From: Pedobacter sp. KBW06
GTDB taxonomy: Bacteria > Bacteroidota > Bacteroidia > Sphingobacteriales > Sphingobacteriaceae
Reading direction: 5' to 3'
Assembly: GCF_003852525.1 (NCBI RefSeq)
Contig: NZ_QAJL01000001.1
Location: forward strand, 62,001-126,000
DNA length: 64,000 nucleotides
Each line of letters opens with the position of its first letter. The first letter of the stretch is position 1. The position numbers were made by a program, and so were the translations under genes. Of this stretch, positions 8,109-16,069 are shown in pieces. The notes under the pieces are model-generated. The model had not been told where the DNA came from. It saw only the letters and a list, made by a program, of their open reading frames with translations, and searched no databases.

Positions 8109-8990
8109 TTAAAGGAAAACCGGACCTTCCGAAGGAAATACAAGCAGGGGGAGCTTTAGGTGGCCGGCCATTTTTTTGGTCCGGCTACCTTCAAATATAC
8201 GCTGCATGAAATGATGCCTGCGGTGGACCATCGCCAGCAAATCAATAGCCACATGCCGGGTTAACCAGCTCAGGCCTTCATCCACACCCATATCTTTAAC
8301 ATGGCGATAGTAAATTTTCGGATAGTTGACCTTACAGGTCACCTCAGTTAGAAAAGCATCGATTTTATCCTGATGAACATCGGAATCAAAACCGGCCGGA
8401 CTCACATGAACAATGAGAATTTCTGCATTAAAGTGCCTTGCAAAAAGACTCAGGGAATGGATCAATGGGATATCCCCTTCGCTCAGATCGGTGGCAAAAG
8501 CAATCTTTTCTATTCGCTTGAATTCTACCCCGGGTGGAACGAGCAGAATGGGGAAATCTGCATGGTCCATGAGCTCCCTGCTGCTGCTGCCCAGGAAAAA
8601 ACGACTTAATGCTCCCGATCCGGAAGTTCCCATTACCACGAAATTGGCTTTCTCCTTCTTCACCTCTTGTTTTACCACTTCGGTCAGGAGGCCAATTTCT
8701 GCCGCATAATGAACCGGAGGATGCTCCGCCTCCACAGGGAGTACCATGCCATTCCCGGCTTCCAGCTCCAGAGACAACTTTCTTAACTCCTCGTTCCCGT
8801 CCTGCTGAAGACTTGAGTAATCCATTAAAGGCCAGGCCACCTGATGTCCCATGGATGCATCCACAGGCAAGCTCACTGCATAACATAATTTCAGACTTGC
8901 TTTTATACTTTTTCCAAGCTGGAAAGCATAACGGGCAGCATTGTTCGCTGCAGCAGAAAAATCGGTCGGGATCAGTATCGTTTTCATCAC
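8109..8990 (-). CDS. Universal stress protein with two UspA domains
   Basis: The 293-residue product is a tandem UspA protein. The first domain begins KTILIPTDFSAAANNAARYA and keeps the ATP-binding pattern G-T-S-G-S-G-(9 residues)-G-S-S-S. The second starts KIAFATDLSEGD and has lost the matching glycines (M-V-H-R-R-H-H-F), so only the first half is likely to bind nucleotide. These cytoplasmic proteins accumulate in stress or starvation. It is monocistronic as far as can be seen. Confidence 0.88.
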   Translation of the reverse strand: MMKTILIPTDFSAAANNAARYAFQLGKSIKASLKLCYAVSLPVDASMGHQVAWPLMDYSSLQQDGNEELRKLSLELEAGNGMVLPVEAEHPPVHYAAEIGLLTEVVKQEVKKEKANFVVMGTSGSGALSRFFLGSSSRELMDHADFPILLVPPGVEFKRIEKIAFATDLSEGDIPLIHSLSLFARHFNAEILIVHVSPAGFDSDVHQDKIDAFLTEVTCKVNYPKIYYRHVKDMGVDEGLSWLTRHVAIDLLAMVHRRHHFMQRIFEGSRTKKMAGHLKLPLLVFPSEGPVFL

Positions 8991-9111
8991 AATATGTTTT
9001 AATAATGAGACCTAAAGATCCGCATTAAACCAACCTAAAAGAATGATCTTCATCACTTTAAACCCTGATCACAAGCATACTGAACACAAAAAAAACCTGT
9101 TTCTATTCTAC

Positions 9112-9157
9112 AAAAAATCCCGTTTCTATTCCAAAAAAGAGGAATAAAAACGGGATT
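9112..9157 (-). terminator. Rho-independent terminator of the nrdHIEF operon
   Basis: On the plus strand AAAAAATCCCGTTTCTATTCC (9112-9132) faces GGAATAAAAACGGGATT (9141-9157). Read on the minus strand, this is a long stem followed by T6, placed about 20 bp past the nrdF stop. The distal stem-and-T segment is repeated once with a 22-bp period further downstream. Confidence 0.85.
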
Positions 9158-9178
9158 ATGGCCTGTAATTGATCTGCC

Positions 9179-10162
9179 TTAAAATACGGGTTCTGCTTCC
9201 ACCTGAAAATCTTCATCCCTCAGGTAAACGACCTCCATACTTTTTTCGTAGTTCGTCGATTTCTTGGAGAAGAAATCATGTTGTGTCGTGTCTACATTTA
9301 AACCATTTAAGACAATGGAATTGACCGCTTTTACTTCAAATAATTCCTCAAAACCTAAGTTCATCATTGCCTTATTTGCATTGTAACGCACATATTCCTT
9401 TACATCCGCAGTAAGTCCTACTTCTGTATATAATTCATCTGTATACTTTAATTCATTTTCATAAAGTTCCATCAGCAATTTCACGAGCTCTTCCTTACAT
9501 TTCTCCGGATTAGGAAGCTTTTTGTAAACATCCTGGGCAAGTAAACCTACAAAAACACCATGGATAGATTCATCAGCCACGATTTTTTTGATGATGTCTG
9601 CACTGGCCACCATCTGTCCTTGTCCGGCTAACCATAAAGGCATAAAGAAACCACTGTAAAAAAGGAAAGATTCCAGCAATACCGATGCCGCCAGTCCCAT
9701 AAACAACGTTTCATTGCTTACCTTATTCGCATCCAGGTTTCTGTAATACTTATCTATGGTGGCTGCTTTGAACTGTAACAGTTTATTGCTTTCCACCCAT
9801 TCAAACAATTCATTGATCTCTGCAGTACTGTTTACCGTAGTAAAGATCGTAGAATACGACTTGGCATGGATGGCCTCCATCATACACATAAAGGACAAGA
9901 CCGCTTTATTTTGCAGCCCATCGATATGGTCCAGCAACTTAGGCATTCCGGTATGACTTTGCAGCGTATCCAGTAAGGTCAAACCGCCCAGTGCCCTTTT
10001 ATAAGCCTGTTGAATTTCAGGAGTCAAAGACTTCCAGCTGTCAATGTCTTTAGAAGGAATATATTCGGTATCTACCCAAAACTGACGTAAGTTCTGCTCC
10101 CAAAACATGCCGGCATAGTCGTTCTCAGGGGTATTCCAGTTTACTGCTTTATATTGATTCAT
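9179..10162 (-). CDS. nrdF: Class Ib ribonucleotide reductase radical-generating subunit NrdF
   Basis: The 327-residue protein houses the dimetal-tyrosyl radical used to start nucleotide reduction by NrdE. All metal ligands are present: Asp65 in GGLTLLDTLQ, Glu96 and His99 in MMEAIHAKSYSTIF, Glu164 in ESFLFYSGFFMP, Glu198 and His201 in VADESIHG. The radical Tyr is Tyr103. GGLTLLDTLQ and the NrdI partner mark class Ib (Mn2-Y or Fe2-Y), not Ia. It is the last gene of nrdHIEF, 36 bp after nrdE, with a terminator behind it. Confidence 0.96.
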   Translation of the reverse strand: MNQYKAVNWNTPENDYAGMFWEQNLRQFWVDTEYIPSKDIDSWKSLTPEIQQAYKRALGGLTLLDTLQSHTGMPKLLDHIDGLQNKAVLSFMCMMEAIHAKSYSTIFTTVNSTAEINELFEWVESNKLLQFKAATIDKYYRNLDANKVSNETLFMGLAASVLLESFLFYSGFFMPLWLAGQGQMVASADIIKKIVADESIHGVFVGLLAQDVYKKLPNPEKCKEELVKLLMELYENELKYTDELYTEVGLTADVKEYVRYNANKAMMNLGFEELFEVKAVNSIVLNGLNVDTTQHDFFSKKSTNYEKSMEVVYLRDEDFQVEAEPVF

Positions 10163-10198
10163 CTATATTATTAATAAGGTAATTGATTTTCCTGAGGA

Positions 10199-12289
10199 CT
10201 AAACCGAGCAGGACACACATTCATCAATGGAAGCTTTCCGCGTCCGGGTATAGTATAAGGATTTAAGGCCCATTTTATGCGCATAGATATAATACTTGGC
10301 GATGTCACGGGTACTGTCCTTGGTATTGGTATGTAAAATGGTGGAAATCCCCTGATCTACGTGTTTCTGAATAACCGAGATCAGTCTCAACACATTCTTC
10401 TGGTCCATATCATAGGCAGATTTATAGAAGAAATAATTATCGTTATCCAGGTAAGGCATCGGATAATAAGTAGTACTGTCCCCATACTCCCTCACCTCGA
10501 TCACATCTACTACCGGCATCACAGAAGCAGTGGCATTCATGATGTAAGAAGTAGACTGGTTAGGTGCAATGGCAAGTCTGTAGGCATGGTACAAACCATG
10601 TACTTTCACTTCGTTCATCAAAGCCGTCCAGTCTGCCACTGTAGGAATCTCCATTCCTTCAAATAAAGCAGCTATTTTATCATTCACCGGAGCGATGTCT
10701 TTGCTCAGGTATTGCGCAAAATAGTTTCCATTTGCATATTCTGATTCCGCGAAACCGACAAAGGTTTCTTTTCTTTCGCGGGCAATCTCCATAGAACTCT
10801 GAATAGAGTAGAAATTGACCATCATAAAGAAAACATTACAGAAATCCAGTGCTTCTTTACTTTCATACATGATGAAATTCTTGGTCAGGAAACCATGTAA
10901 GTTCATGGCACCAAGTCCCACGCTGTGCAATTCCTTATTTGCTTTCTGTACGGAAGGTACCATTGCAATATTGGTGATATCAGAAACAATGGTCAGGGAG
11001 CGCATGGCGGTAGAAACCGCTTCTTTCACCCTTTTATTCTCCATTACCGTAGCAATATTGAGTGAACCCAGGTTACAGGAAATTCCGTAACGGATCTGGT
11101 CTTCTTTTCCGTAAATCTCAATGTCGGAAACCTCAGACACCTGCATGATCTCTGTACAAAGGTTGGAGAACTTAATGTTTCCAATCTCTTTCAGCGCATG
11201 GCCTTTATTCGCATTGCCTTTAAAGAACAGGTAAGGATAACCGCTCTCTTTTTGGGTCTGCGCGATTTTCACCATCAGGTGACGGGCATTGATTTTCTTT
11301 TTCTTCACTAAAGGATTGGTCACCAGCTCTTCGTACATCTCGTCCATGTCCAGTTCATCCAGGTATTTGCCATATTGCTTATACACCGTATGCGGGTAAA
11401 ACAAATAGCAGGCCTCATCCTTTTCTGCAAGCTCCATAAACTTATCCGGAACGATCACCCCGATAGACAGGGATTTGATCCTTACTTTTTCATCTACGTT
11501 GATCTTTTTGCAGTCCAGAAACTCTTCAATATCGGTATGAAAAACGTTCAGGTAAACCGCTCCCGCTCCCGGACGTTGTCCCAATTGATTCGCATAAGAG
11601 AAGGTATCTTCCAGAATTTTCATAATCGGCAATACCCCTCCTGCGCGTCCTTCCACATCTTTAATGGACTCTCCCCTGGCACGGACTTTAGAGATGTTAA
11701 AAGAAACACCACCACCGATCGAAGAAAGCTTCATCGCTGAATCAATCGCATAACCGATCCCGTTAAGGTTGTCGCCGATTTCATCAAGGAAACAGGAAAC
11801 AAGTTCTCCGGAACGCTTTTTACCGGAGTTCAGGAAAGTAGGTGTTGCAGGCTGATACTCCTGATTGATCAGCATTTCTGCATATTGTTTGGCCTGAGGT
11901 ACATCCCCACGACCCAGGAACAGGGATACTGCAACCACACGGTCTTCATAACGTTCCAGGAATTTCTCTCCGCTATCGTCTCTTAAAGCATAGCTCTGGA
12001 AGAACTTAAAGGCACTCATGAAAGACTGAAACCTGAATTTCTTCGCATAAACCAGGTCATAAACTTCTTCCATCTGCTCAAAACTATACCACTGATAAAA
12101 ATCTATGTAGTATTCCTGTTCAATGAGGTAATCGATTTTTTCTTTTAACGTATAAAAGAAAACCGTGTTTTTGTTTACGTAATCCAGGAAATAAGAACGA
12201 ACGGCTTCTTTATCTTTGTGGAGGCTGAATTCGTCGTCGTTTTTAACCATGATCTCATTGTTCAACAAGATCCATTTTTTAGTTACCAT
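10199..12289 (-). CDS. nrdE: Class Ib ribonucleoside-diphosphate reductase catalytic subunit NrdE
   Basis: The 696-residue protein reduces ribonucleoside diphosphates to deoxy forms. Redox Cys166 lies in GELVSCFLDE; the radical Cys is in NLCTEI; the partner Cys lies in GISCNLGSLN. The C-terminal tail ends with CVSC (691-694), the pair that accepts electrons from NrdH. The protein starts without an ATP-cone domain, as expected for NrdE. It sits 4 bp after nrdI and 36 bp before nrdF. Expression is probably iron-linked through the palindrome before nrdH. Confidence 0.96.
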   Translation of the reverse strand: MVTKKWILLNNEIMVKNDDEFSLHKDKEAVRSYFLDYVNKNTVFFYTLKEKIDYLIEQEYYIDFYQWYSFEQMEEVYDLVYAKKFRFQSFMSAFKFFQSYALRDDSGEKFLERYEDRVVAVSLFLGRGDVPQAKQYAEMLINQEYQPATPTFLNSGKKRSGELVSCFLDEIGDNLNGIGYAIDSAMKLSSIGGGVSFNISKVRARGESIKDVEGRAGGVLPIMKILEDTFSYANQLGQRPGAGAVYLNVFHTDIEEFLDCKKINVDEKVRIKSLSIGVIVPDKFMELAEKDEACYLFYPHTVYKQYGKYLDELDMDEMYEELVTNPLVKKKKINARHLMVKIAQTQKESGYPYLFFKGNANKGHALKEIGNIKFSNLCTEIMQVSEVSDIEIYGKEDQIRYGISCNLGSLNIATVMENKRVKEAVSTAMRSLTIVSDITNIAMVPSVQKANKELHSVGLGAMNLHGFLTKNFIMYESKEALDFCNVFFMMVNFYSIQSSMEIARERKETFVGFAESEYANGNYFAQYLSKDIAPVNDKIAALFEGMEIPTVADWTALMNEVKVHGLYHAYRLAIAPNQSTSYIMNATASVMPVVDVIEVREYGDSTTYYPMPYLDNDNYFFYKSAYDMDQKNVLRLISVIQKHVDQGISTILHTNTKDSTRDIAKYYIYAHKMGLKSLYYTRTRKASIDECVSCSV

Positions 12290-12293
12290 ATCT

Positions 12294-12656
12294 TTAGCCT
12301 TCTATATTTTCTATAAATTTTTGAATGTCCTCTCCGGTACCGGAAAGCTCAAACTGCAGGAGTACCGGCAGTTTAAAAAGTGCAGAGATCTTTTTTGCGG
12401 CCAGTGCATAATTGGGGCCCCAGTTTTTATTTCCGCTGGAAGAGATGGATTTGATCGAACCGCTGTTTTCTTCGAGAAAGCGCATCGTCGAAACAGGCAC
12501 TTCTCCAAATCCAGTGGTATAAGTAATCAGGTGCCCTTCCTCCATCGGTAAAGAAACCTGATCAATCTTTTGAATCTTCCAGTCGCGGTGCTGCTTCAGG
12601 CGGTTTACAAAACGCTCTACATTGCCGGTCTTGCTATCGTAATAAATCCAGGTCAT
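12294..12656 (-). CDS. nrdI: Flavodoxin-like NrdI, activator of NrdF
   Basis: The product has about 120 residues. It begins MTWIYYDSKTGNVERFV, the NrdI FMN phosphate-binding loop, and continues with TTGFGEVP and GNKNWGPNY, which surround the flavin in the family. NrdI supplies the oxidant that assembles the dimanganese-tyrosyl centre of NrdF. I chose the ATG at 12656 because the longer frame runs into nrdH and its extra residues look like nothing in the family. It lies 22 bp after nrdH and 4 bp before nrdE. Confidence 0.93.
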   Translation of the reverse strand: MTWIYYDSKTGNVERFVNRLKQHRDWKIQKIDQVSLPMEEGHLITYTTGFGEVPVSTMRFLEENSGSIKSISSSGNKNWGPNYALAAKKISALFKLPVLLQFELSGTGEDIQKFIENIEG

Positions 12657-12678
12657 GCGCCAGCCAGTAAAATCAGTT

Positions 12679-12921
12679 TTAAACTGCTGCCAATGCAGAC
12701 AACTCTTCCGGCTTAAAACCAATCACTCTGGAAAGCTCCTGCTCCTGTTCCAACAGGATCACCGTAGGCACTGAACGCACCCTGAATTGCATCGCCAGTT
12801 CGGGCTGATTGAAAGGGTTGATGGTTTCATAAACCACCCCTTTTCTGTCCAGATATTCAGAAACCATATTACATGGGCTGCAATCGTCTTTTTCGAATTT
12901 GAGTATTCTTTTAGTATTCAT
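12679..12921 (-). CDS. nrdH: Glutaredoxin-like NrdH electron donor
   Basis: The 80-residue thioredoxin-fold protein has a C-S-P-C active site near residues 15-18 (KDDCSPC) and the cis-Pro strand SVPTVIL. In other bacteria NrdH reduces the C-terminal Cys pair of NrdE using thioredoxin reductase. The CSPC motif differs from the usual NrdH CVQC, so it could also be called a short thioredoxin; position first in the nrdHIEF operon supports the NrdH role. Confidence 0.85.
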   Translation of the reverse strand: MNTKRILKFEKDDCSPCNMVSEYLDRKGVVYETINPFNQPELAMQFRVRSVPTVILLEQEQELSRVIGFKPEELSALAAV

Positions 12922-12988
12922 ATCGTAGGAATTAATGTTATTTCAGGCCTCCAGAGGAGGTTTTATCGGAGTTCAAATGTGCAAAATA

Positions 12989-13011
12989 TTGTTTAGATCA
13001 ATTCTAAACGT
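12989..13011. promoter_or_regulatory. Fur-like pseudopalindrome upstream of nrdHIEF
   Basis: The 19-bp core GTTTAGATCAATTCTAAAC (12991-13009) has perfect 7-bp arms, and the 23-bp frame (10-bp arm, 3-bp centre, 10-bp arm) is shared with sites at 37730, 39540 and 60833, all next to iron genes. It lies 68 bp upstream of the nrdH ATG. The layout resembles Fur-family operators; control of nrdHIEF by Fur is established in enterobacteria. Assignment to Fur is inference. Confidence 0.6.
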
Positions 13012-13040
13012 TATCAACACCGGTGGAAAACTGTGGATAA
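13011..13040. promoter_or_regulatory. Pair of inverted DnaA-box-like 9-mers upstream of nrdHIEF
   Basis: TGTGGATAA (13032-13040) is the exact complement of the consensus DnaA box TTATCCACA. TTATCAACA (13011-13019) is an opposing copy with one mismatch. They sit 12 bp apart and abut the Fur-like palindrome. DnaA regulates nrd transcription in Escherichia coli, so a similar replication link is possible here. Only two boxes are present, so this is not an origin. Confidence 0.5.
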
Positions 13041-13183
13041 TTTATGACAGATTCTTTACTGAAAAAACAGCTAAAATAAGTACACTTAGTACAAGGTGTT
13101 TTGTAAGCGGTTAGTATAAAGAATATTGAGAAAAAAAGCAGCAACATCAGGAGAATCTGAAGTGCTAACCATGGTGATTTTTC

Positions 13184-13450
13184 TTAGTCTATTTCTTCCA
13201 GATAGATCTCGTGGACTAAAAATTTTATCTTTTCCATTTTCTCCAAAAGGTCTTCCACATCTTCAGAAAGAATGTGGTGGATGAGGTCCCCGGTTTCCGG
13301 CATTTCAGAATTGGGAATCAATTCGAAAGCCTCGATGGAACCCCTCAGGTTCAGGTTGACAAGTTTGATATAATTCACGCCATTAGCGATCCAGTCTTTA
13401 AGAATAATGGCATCAAACTCTACATATCCTGCGATGGTTTCCTTTTTCAT
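13184..13450 (-). CDS. Hypothetical small acidic protein
   Basis: The 88-residue protein has a likely beta-rich N-terminus (GYVEFDAIILKDWIANGVNYIKL) and an acidic helical C-terminus (EDVEDLLEKMEKIKFL). There is no signal peptide, Cys cluster or recognised domain. It is divergent from the GyrI-like gene, 95 bp away. Codon use looks like that of its neighbours, so I treat it as real. Confidence 0.6.
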   Translation of the reverse strand: MKKETIAGYVEFDAIILKDWIANGVNYIKLVNLNLRGSIEAFELIPNSEMPETGDLIHHILSEDVEDLLEKMEKIKFLVHEIYLEEID

Positions 13451-13545
13451 GGGGGTAAATCTACATATAATATCAGTTTTTTCAGGCAGACTGCCATAGG
13501 GTTGTCAGTTTCCCCGGATACCTTAGGCTGCCAAAACAGAGAAAA

Positions 13546-14169
13546 ATGGAAAAATTAGATTTAACAAAAGCATATAAAGCCTATTATACCGCCGGCAATC
13601 AGCCGGAGCTGGTCCACATTCCCGCAGCCTCCTTTTTATCCATCGAAGGGATCGGAGACCCATCCGGTCAGCCCTATGCAGATAAATTACAGGCTTTGTA
13701 TTCCGTTGCCTATGCAGTTAAGTTCAGCTGCAAAACGCTGGGCAAAGACTTTACCGTAGCAAAACTGGAAGGGCTCTGGAGCTTTGACGAAAGTAAATAC
13801 GCGCATTTGAGCATGACAGAGGCCTCGCTCAAAGTCCCCCGTTCAGAATGGCATTACAGGACGATGATCCGGATGCCGGAATTTGTTACCGCCGAACAGC
13901 TGGACCTTGCCATCCTGCAAGTGCTGGATAAAAAACAATTATTGCCCGTAAAGGAAATAACCCTGTTCCAAATGAACGAGGGGAAGTCGGTTCAGATGCT
14001 CCATACCGGCCCTTTTGCCAATGAACCGGAAACCTTGCAAAAAATGATGGAGTTCATCCAAAAACATGAATTGCAGAGAAACGGGCTTCACCATGAGATC
14101 TACCTTTCTGACTTTCGGAAAACAGCGCCCGAAAAATTAAGAACCATTTTAAGGGAGCCGGTAAAGTAA
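13546..14169 (+). CDS. GyrI-like small-molecule-binding domain protein
   Basis: The 207-residue protein resembles stand-alone GyrI-like domains (SOUL/effector-binding superfamily). Visible marks are IPAASFLSIEGIGDPSG near residue 25, the aromatic-rich WSFDESKY segment, and EGKSVQMLHTGPFANEPETLQKMMEF near 145, the usual H-x-G-P-(Y/F) helix entry. Members bind small ligands and some protect DNA gyrase; the ligand is not evident. No DNA-binding domain is fused. Confidence 0.8.
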   Translation: MEKLDLTKAYKAYYTAGNQPELVHIPAASFLSIEGIGDPSGQPYADKLQALYSVAYAVKFSCKTLGKDFTVAKLEGLWSFDESKYAHLSMTEASLKVPRSEWHYRTMIRMPEFVTAEQLDLAILQVLDKKQLLPVKEITLFQMNEGKSVQMLHTGPFANEPETLQKMMEFIQKHELQRNGLHHEIYLSDFRKTAPEKLRTILREPVK

Positions 14170-14185
14170 ATCATTTACTGCCACA

Positions 14186-15268
14186 TCAGGGTGCTACAAT
14201 CGTGAAGAGGTACACTGCAAAAATCACCAGCAGTACTACCCCCTGAAGGATATTGGTCCGCCCTGTGGCGAGTGAAAGCATGATGGTAAACTGAGAAAGC
14301 AGCAGCAACACCGTTGACTTCATGTCTATGCCCAGCGTGATCGTCATTCCGGTAACCATGGAAACGATCGCGACTGCGGGAATGGTCAGGCCGATACTTG
14401 CCAGTGCAGAACCCAGGGCCAGGTTAAGGCTCGTCTGCAGACGGTTCTTTCTGGCGGCCCTGTAAGCGGCAAGTCCTTCCGGCAGCAATACCACTGCCGC
14501 AATGATGACACCTACCAAAGATTTAGGGGCTCCGGCCTTCAATACTGCATTTTCAATGTCCGGTGCCAATGCTTTTGCGAGCAAAACCACTACACCCAGA
14601 CACACCAGCAGCAGCAAAGTACTCAGGAGGGCCACTTTTTTTCCCGGCGGATCCGCATGGATGTCTTCATTTCCATCCGCTTCCGGCGGAAGAAAGAAAT
14701 CGCGGTGCCTCACCGCCTGTACCAATACAAAAGTTCCGTATAAAACGAGGGAAATAATGGCAACAAATCCCAGCTGGACCGGGCTATATTCAGGGCCTTG
14801 TATACTAGTGGTATAATTAGGGAGGATTAAGGTCAATACCATAATTGCGGTTAGTGTAACCAGGGCCGCACTCACGCCCTGTAAACTGAAAACCTGCTCT
14901 TTAAACCTTGCACCGCCCACCAACAGGCACATGCCGATAATCCCGGTCAGGATGATCATCACTGCTGCCAGCACCGTATCCCGGGCAAGAGCGGCCGTAT
15001 CCGGACCACCGGTCAGCATAAGGGACACAATTAATGCAACTTCAATCACTGTAATTGCCAGTGCCAATAATAAAGTTCCATAAGGTTCGCCTACCTGATG
15101 TGCCACTACTTCAGCATGGTGAACAGCGGCTAAAACACCGCCTATCAGCGCTGCAGCAAGGACTATCGCATAAAGATTACCCAGGTCAAGGGACATACCA
15201 AAATAGGCAACCCAGGCTATAATGGGTGCAGCAATGGTCCAAAGTGGAAGAGGTAGCTTTTGTTTCAT
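14186..15268 (-). CDS. Calcium:proton antiporter of the CaCA/ChaA type
   Basis: The 360-residue inner-membrane protein has about eleven hydrophobic segments in two homologous halves. The alpha-repeat signatures are visible: GEPYGTLLLALAITVIEVALIVSL in the first half and LLPEGLAAYRAARKNRLQTSLNLALGSALASIGLTIP in the second. An acidic loop rich in His and Asp (EADGNEDIHADPPGKK) joins the halves. The family exports Ca2+ or Na+ in exchange for H+; ChaA of E. coli is the closest named relative. Confidence 0.88.
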   Translation of the reverse strand: MKQKLPLPLWTIAAPIIAWVAYFGMSLDLGNLYAIVLAAALIGGVLAAVHHAEVVAHQVGEPYGTLLLALAITVIEVALIVSLMLTGGPDTAALARDTVLAAVMIILTGIIGMCLLVGGARFKEQVFSLQGVSAALVTLTAIMVLTLILPNYTTSIQGPEYSPVQLGFVAIISLVLYGTFVLVQAVRHRDFFLPPEADGNEDIHADPPGKKVALLSTLLLLVCLGVVVLLAKALAPDIENAVLKAGAPKSLVGVIIAAVVLLPEGLAAYRAARKNRLQTSLNLALGSALASIGLTIPAVAIVSMVTGMTITLGIDMKSTVLLLLSQFTIMLSLATGRTNILQGVVLLVIFAVYLFTIVAP

Positions 15269-15426
15269 GAAAATAATATATAAATTTACAACGGTTAAAC
15301 CTAGCTTTAGTTTTAACTAATCTAAAAAAGGGGGTATTTATACCTGTTTATTCATTCGGGTATTTCCGCGCGCAACACGGCAATCCGGGTCCTTTAACTT
15401 AGTAACATTAAAAACGCTCATTCAAA

Positions 15427-15858
15427 ATGTTATCAAAATCAATTCACGCTGCCAATGGCAGCTTAAACTTCAGGATTCTCAGTGAGGGCTTATTTCAGCC
15501 CATACTTCAGCTGAGCCTGACAAAAAACAGCGCTGGCTCCCTTTCGGGAACCGCCAACCTGACCATAAAGGAATTGGGTAGAGAGTCAAATCTCAGCTTC
15601 AAAATCCATGGAACTTATAAACCCCTGCTGCATTCTACAGGAATACTGATCAGCCTCAAAGGAAATGCCTTTGCAGATAAAGGCAATGATGACCTGTTCA
15701 GTCTTGAAATGGAAATGAATAATGAATGGACCACCGGAATTGCCAGTTACCAGTATCAGGCAAATCCGGCAAAAATAATCAGAAATGCAACGGTATCCAG
15801 TGTACTGTTTGTCAGGACTGAATTCAAGGCCCAGGATTATTCGTTCTCTTTCTATTAA
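15427..15858 (+). CDS. Hypothetical beta-rich protein
   Basis: The 143-residue product has alternating hydrophobic residues typical of beta strands and no signal peptide or membrane segment. It is flanked by a divergent Ca2+/H+ antiporter gene and a downstream histidine kinase gene. I do not recognise the family with confidence; DUF1842-like proteins are one possibility. Confidence 0.6.
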   Translation: MLSKSIHAANGSLNFRILSEGLFQPILQLSLTKNSAGSLSGTANLTIKELGRESNLSFKIHGTYKPLLHSTGILISLKGNAFADKGNDDLFSLEMEMNNEWTTGIASYQYQANPAKIIRNATVSSVLFVRTEFKAQDYSFSFY

Positions 15859-16069
15859 TCACCCGAATACATTAGTACTTATATTTTAAACTATCTGGCT
15901 TCCCCCCTTGCCGGATAGTTTTCCTATGCTTAAAACGGGGATTTCTACCGGCAGTCCCACAGCTCAACCGGAGCAGTTTAAAAGCGTACAAAAAGCATGG
16001 ACCGGAATCAACTCTGTAAAGAAAACACAGAATAATATTATATTTAAGTTTTCTTTCAGATCTTAGTAT

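Noticed and set aside
9090..9157. Further stop-restating repeat after nrdF
   Set aside because: A 22-bp repeat with TAG in each copy is present, but it lies past the terminator and only two copies exist, so it is not counted with the others.
13011..13040. Replication origin from DnaA boxes
   Set aside because: Only two boxes, no AT-rich unwinding region pattern and no dnaA/dnaN genes nearby; regulatory use is more likely.
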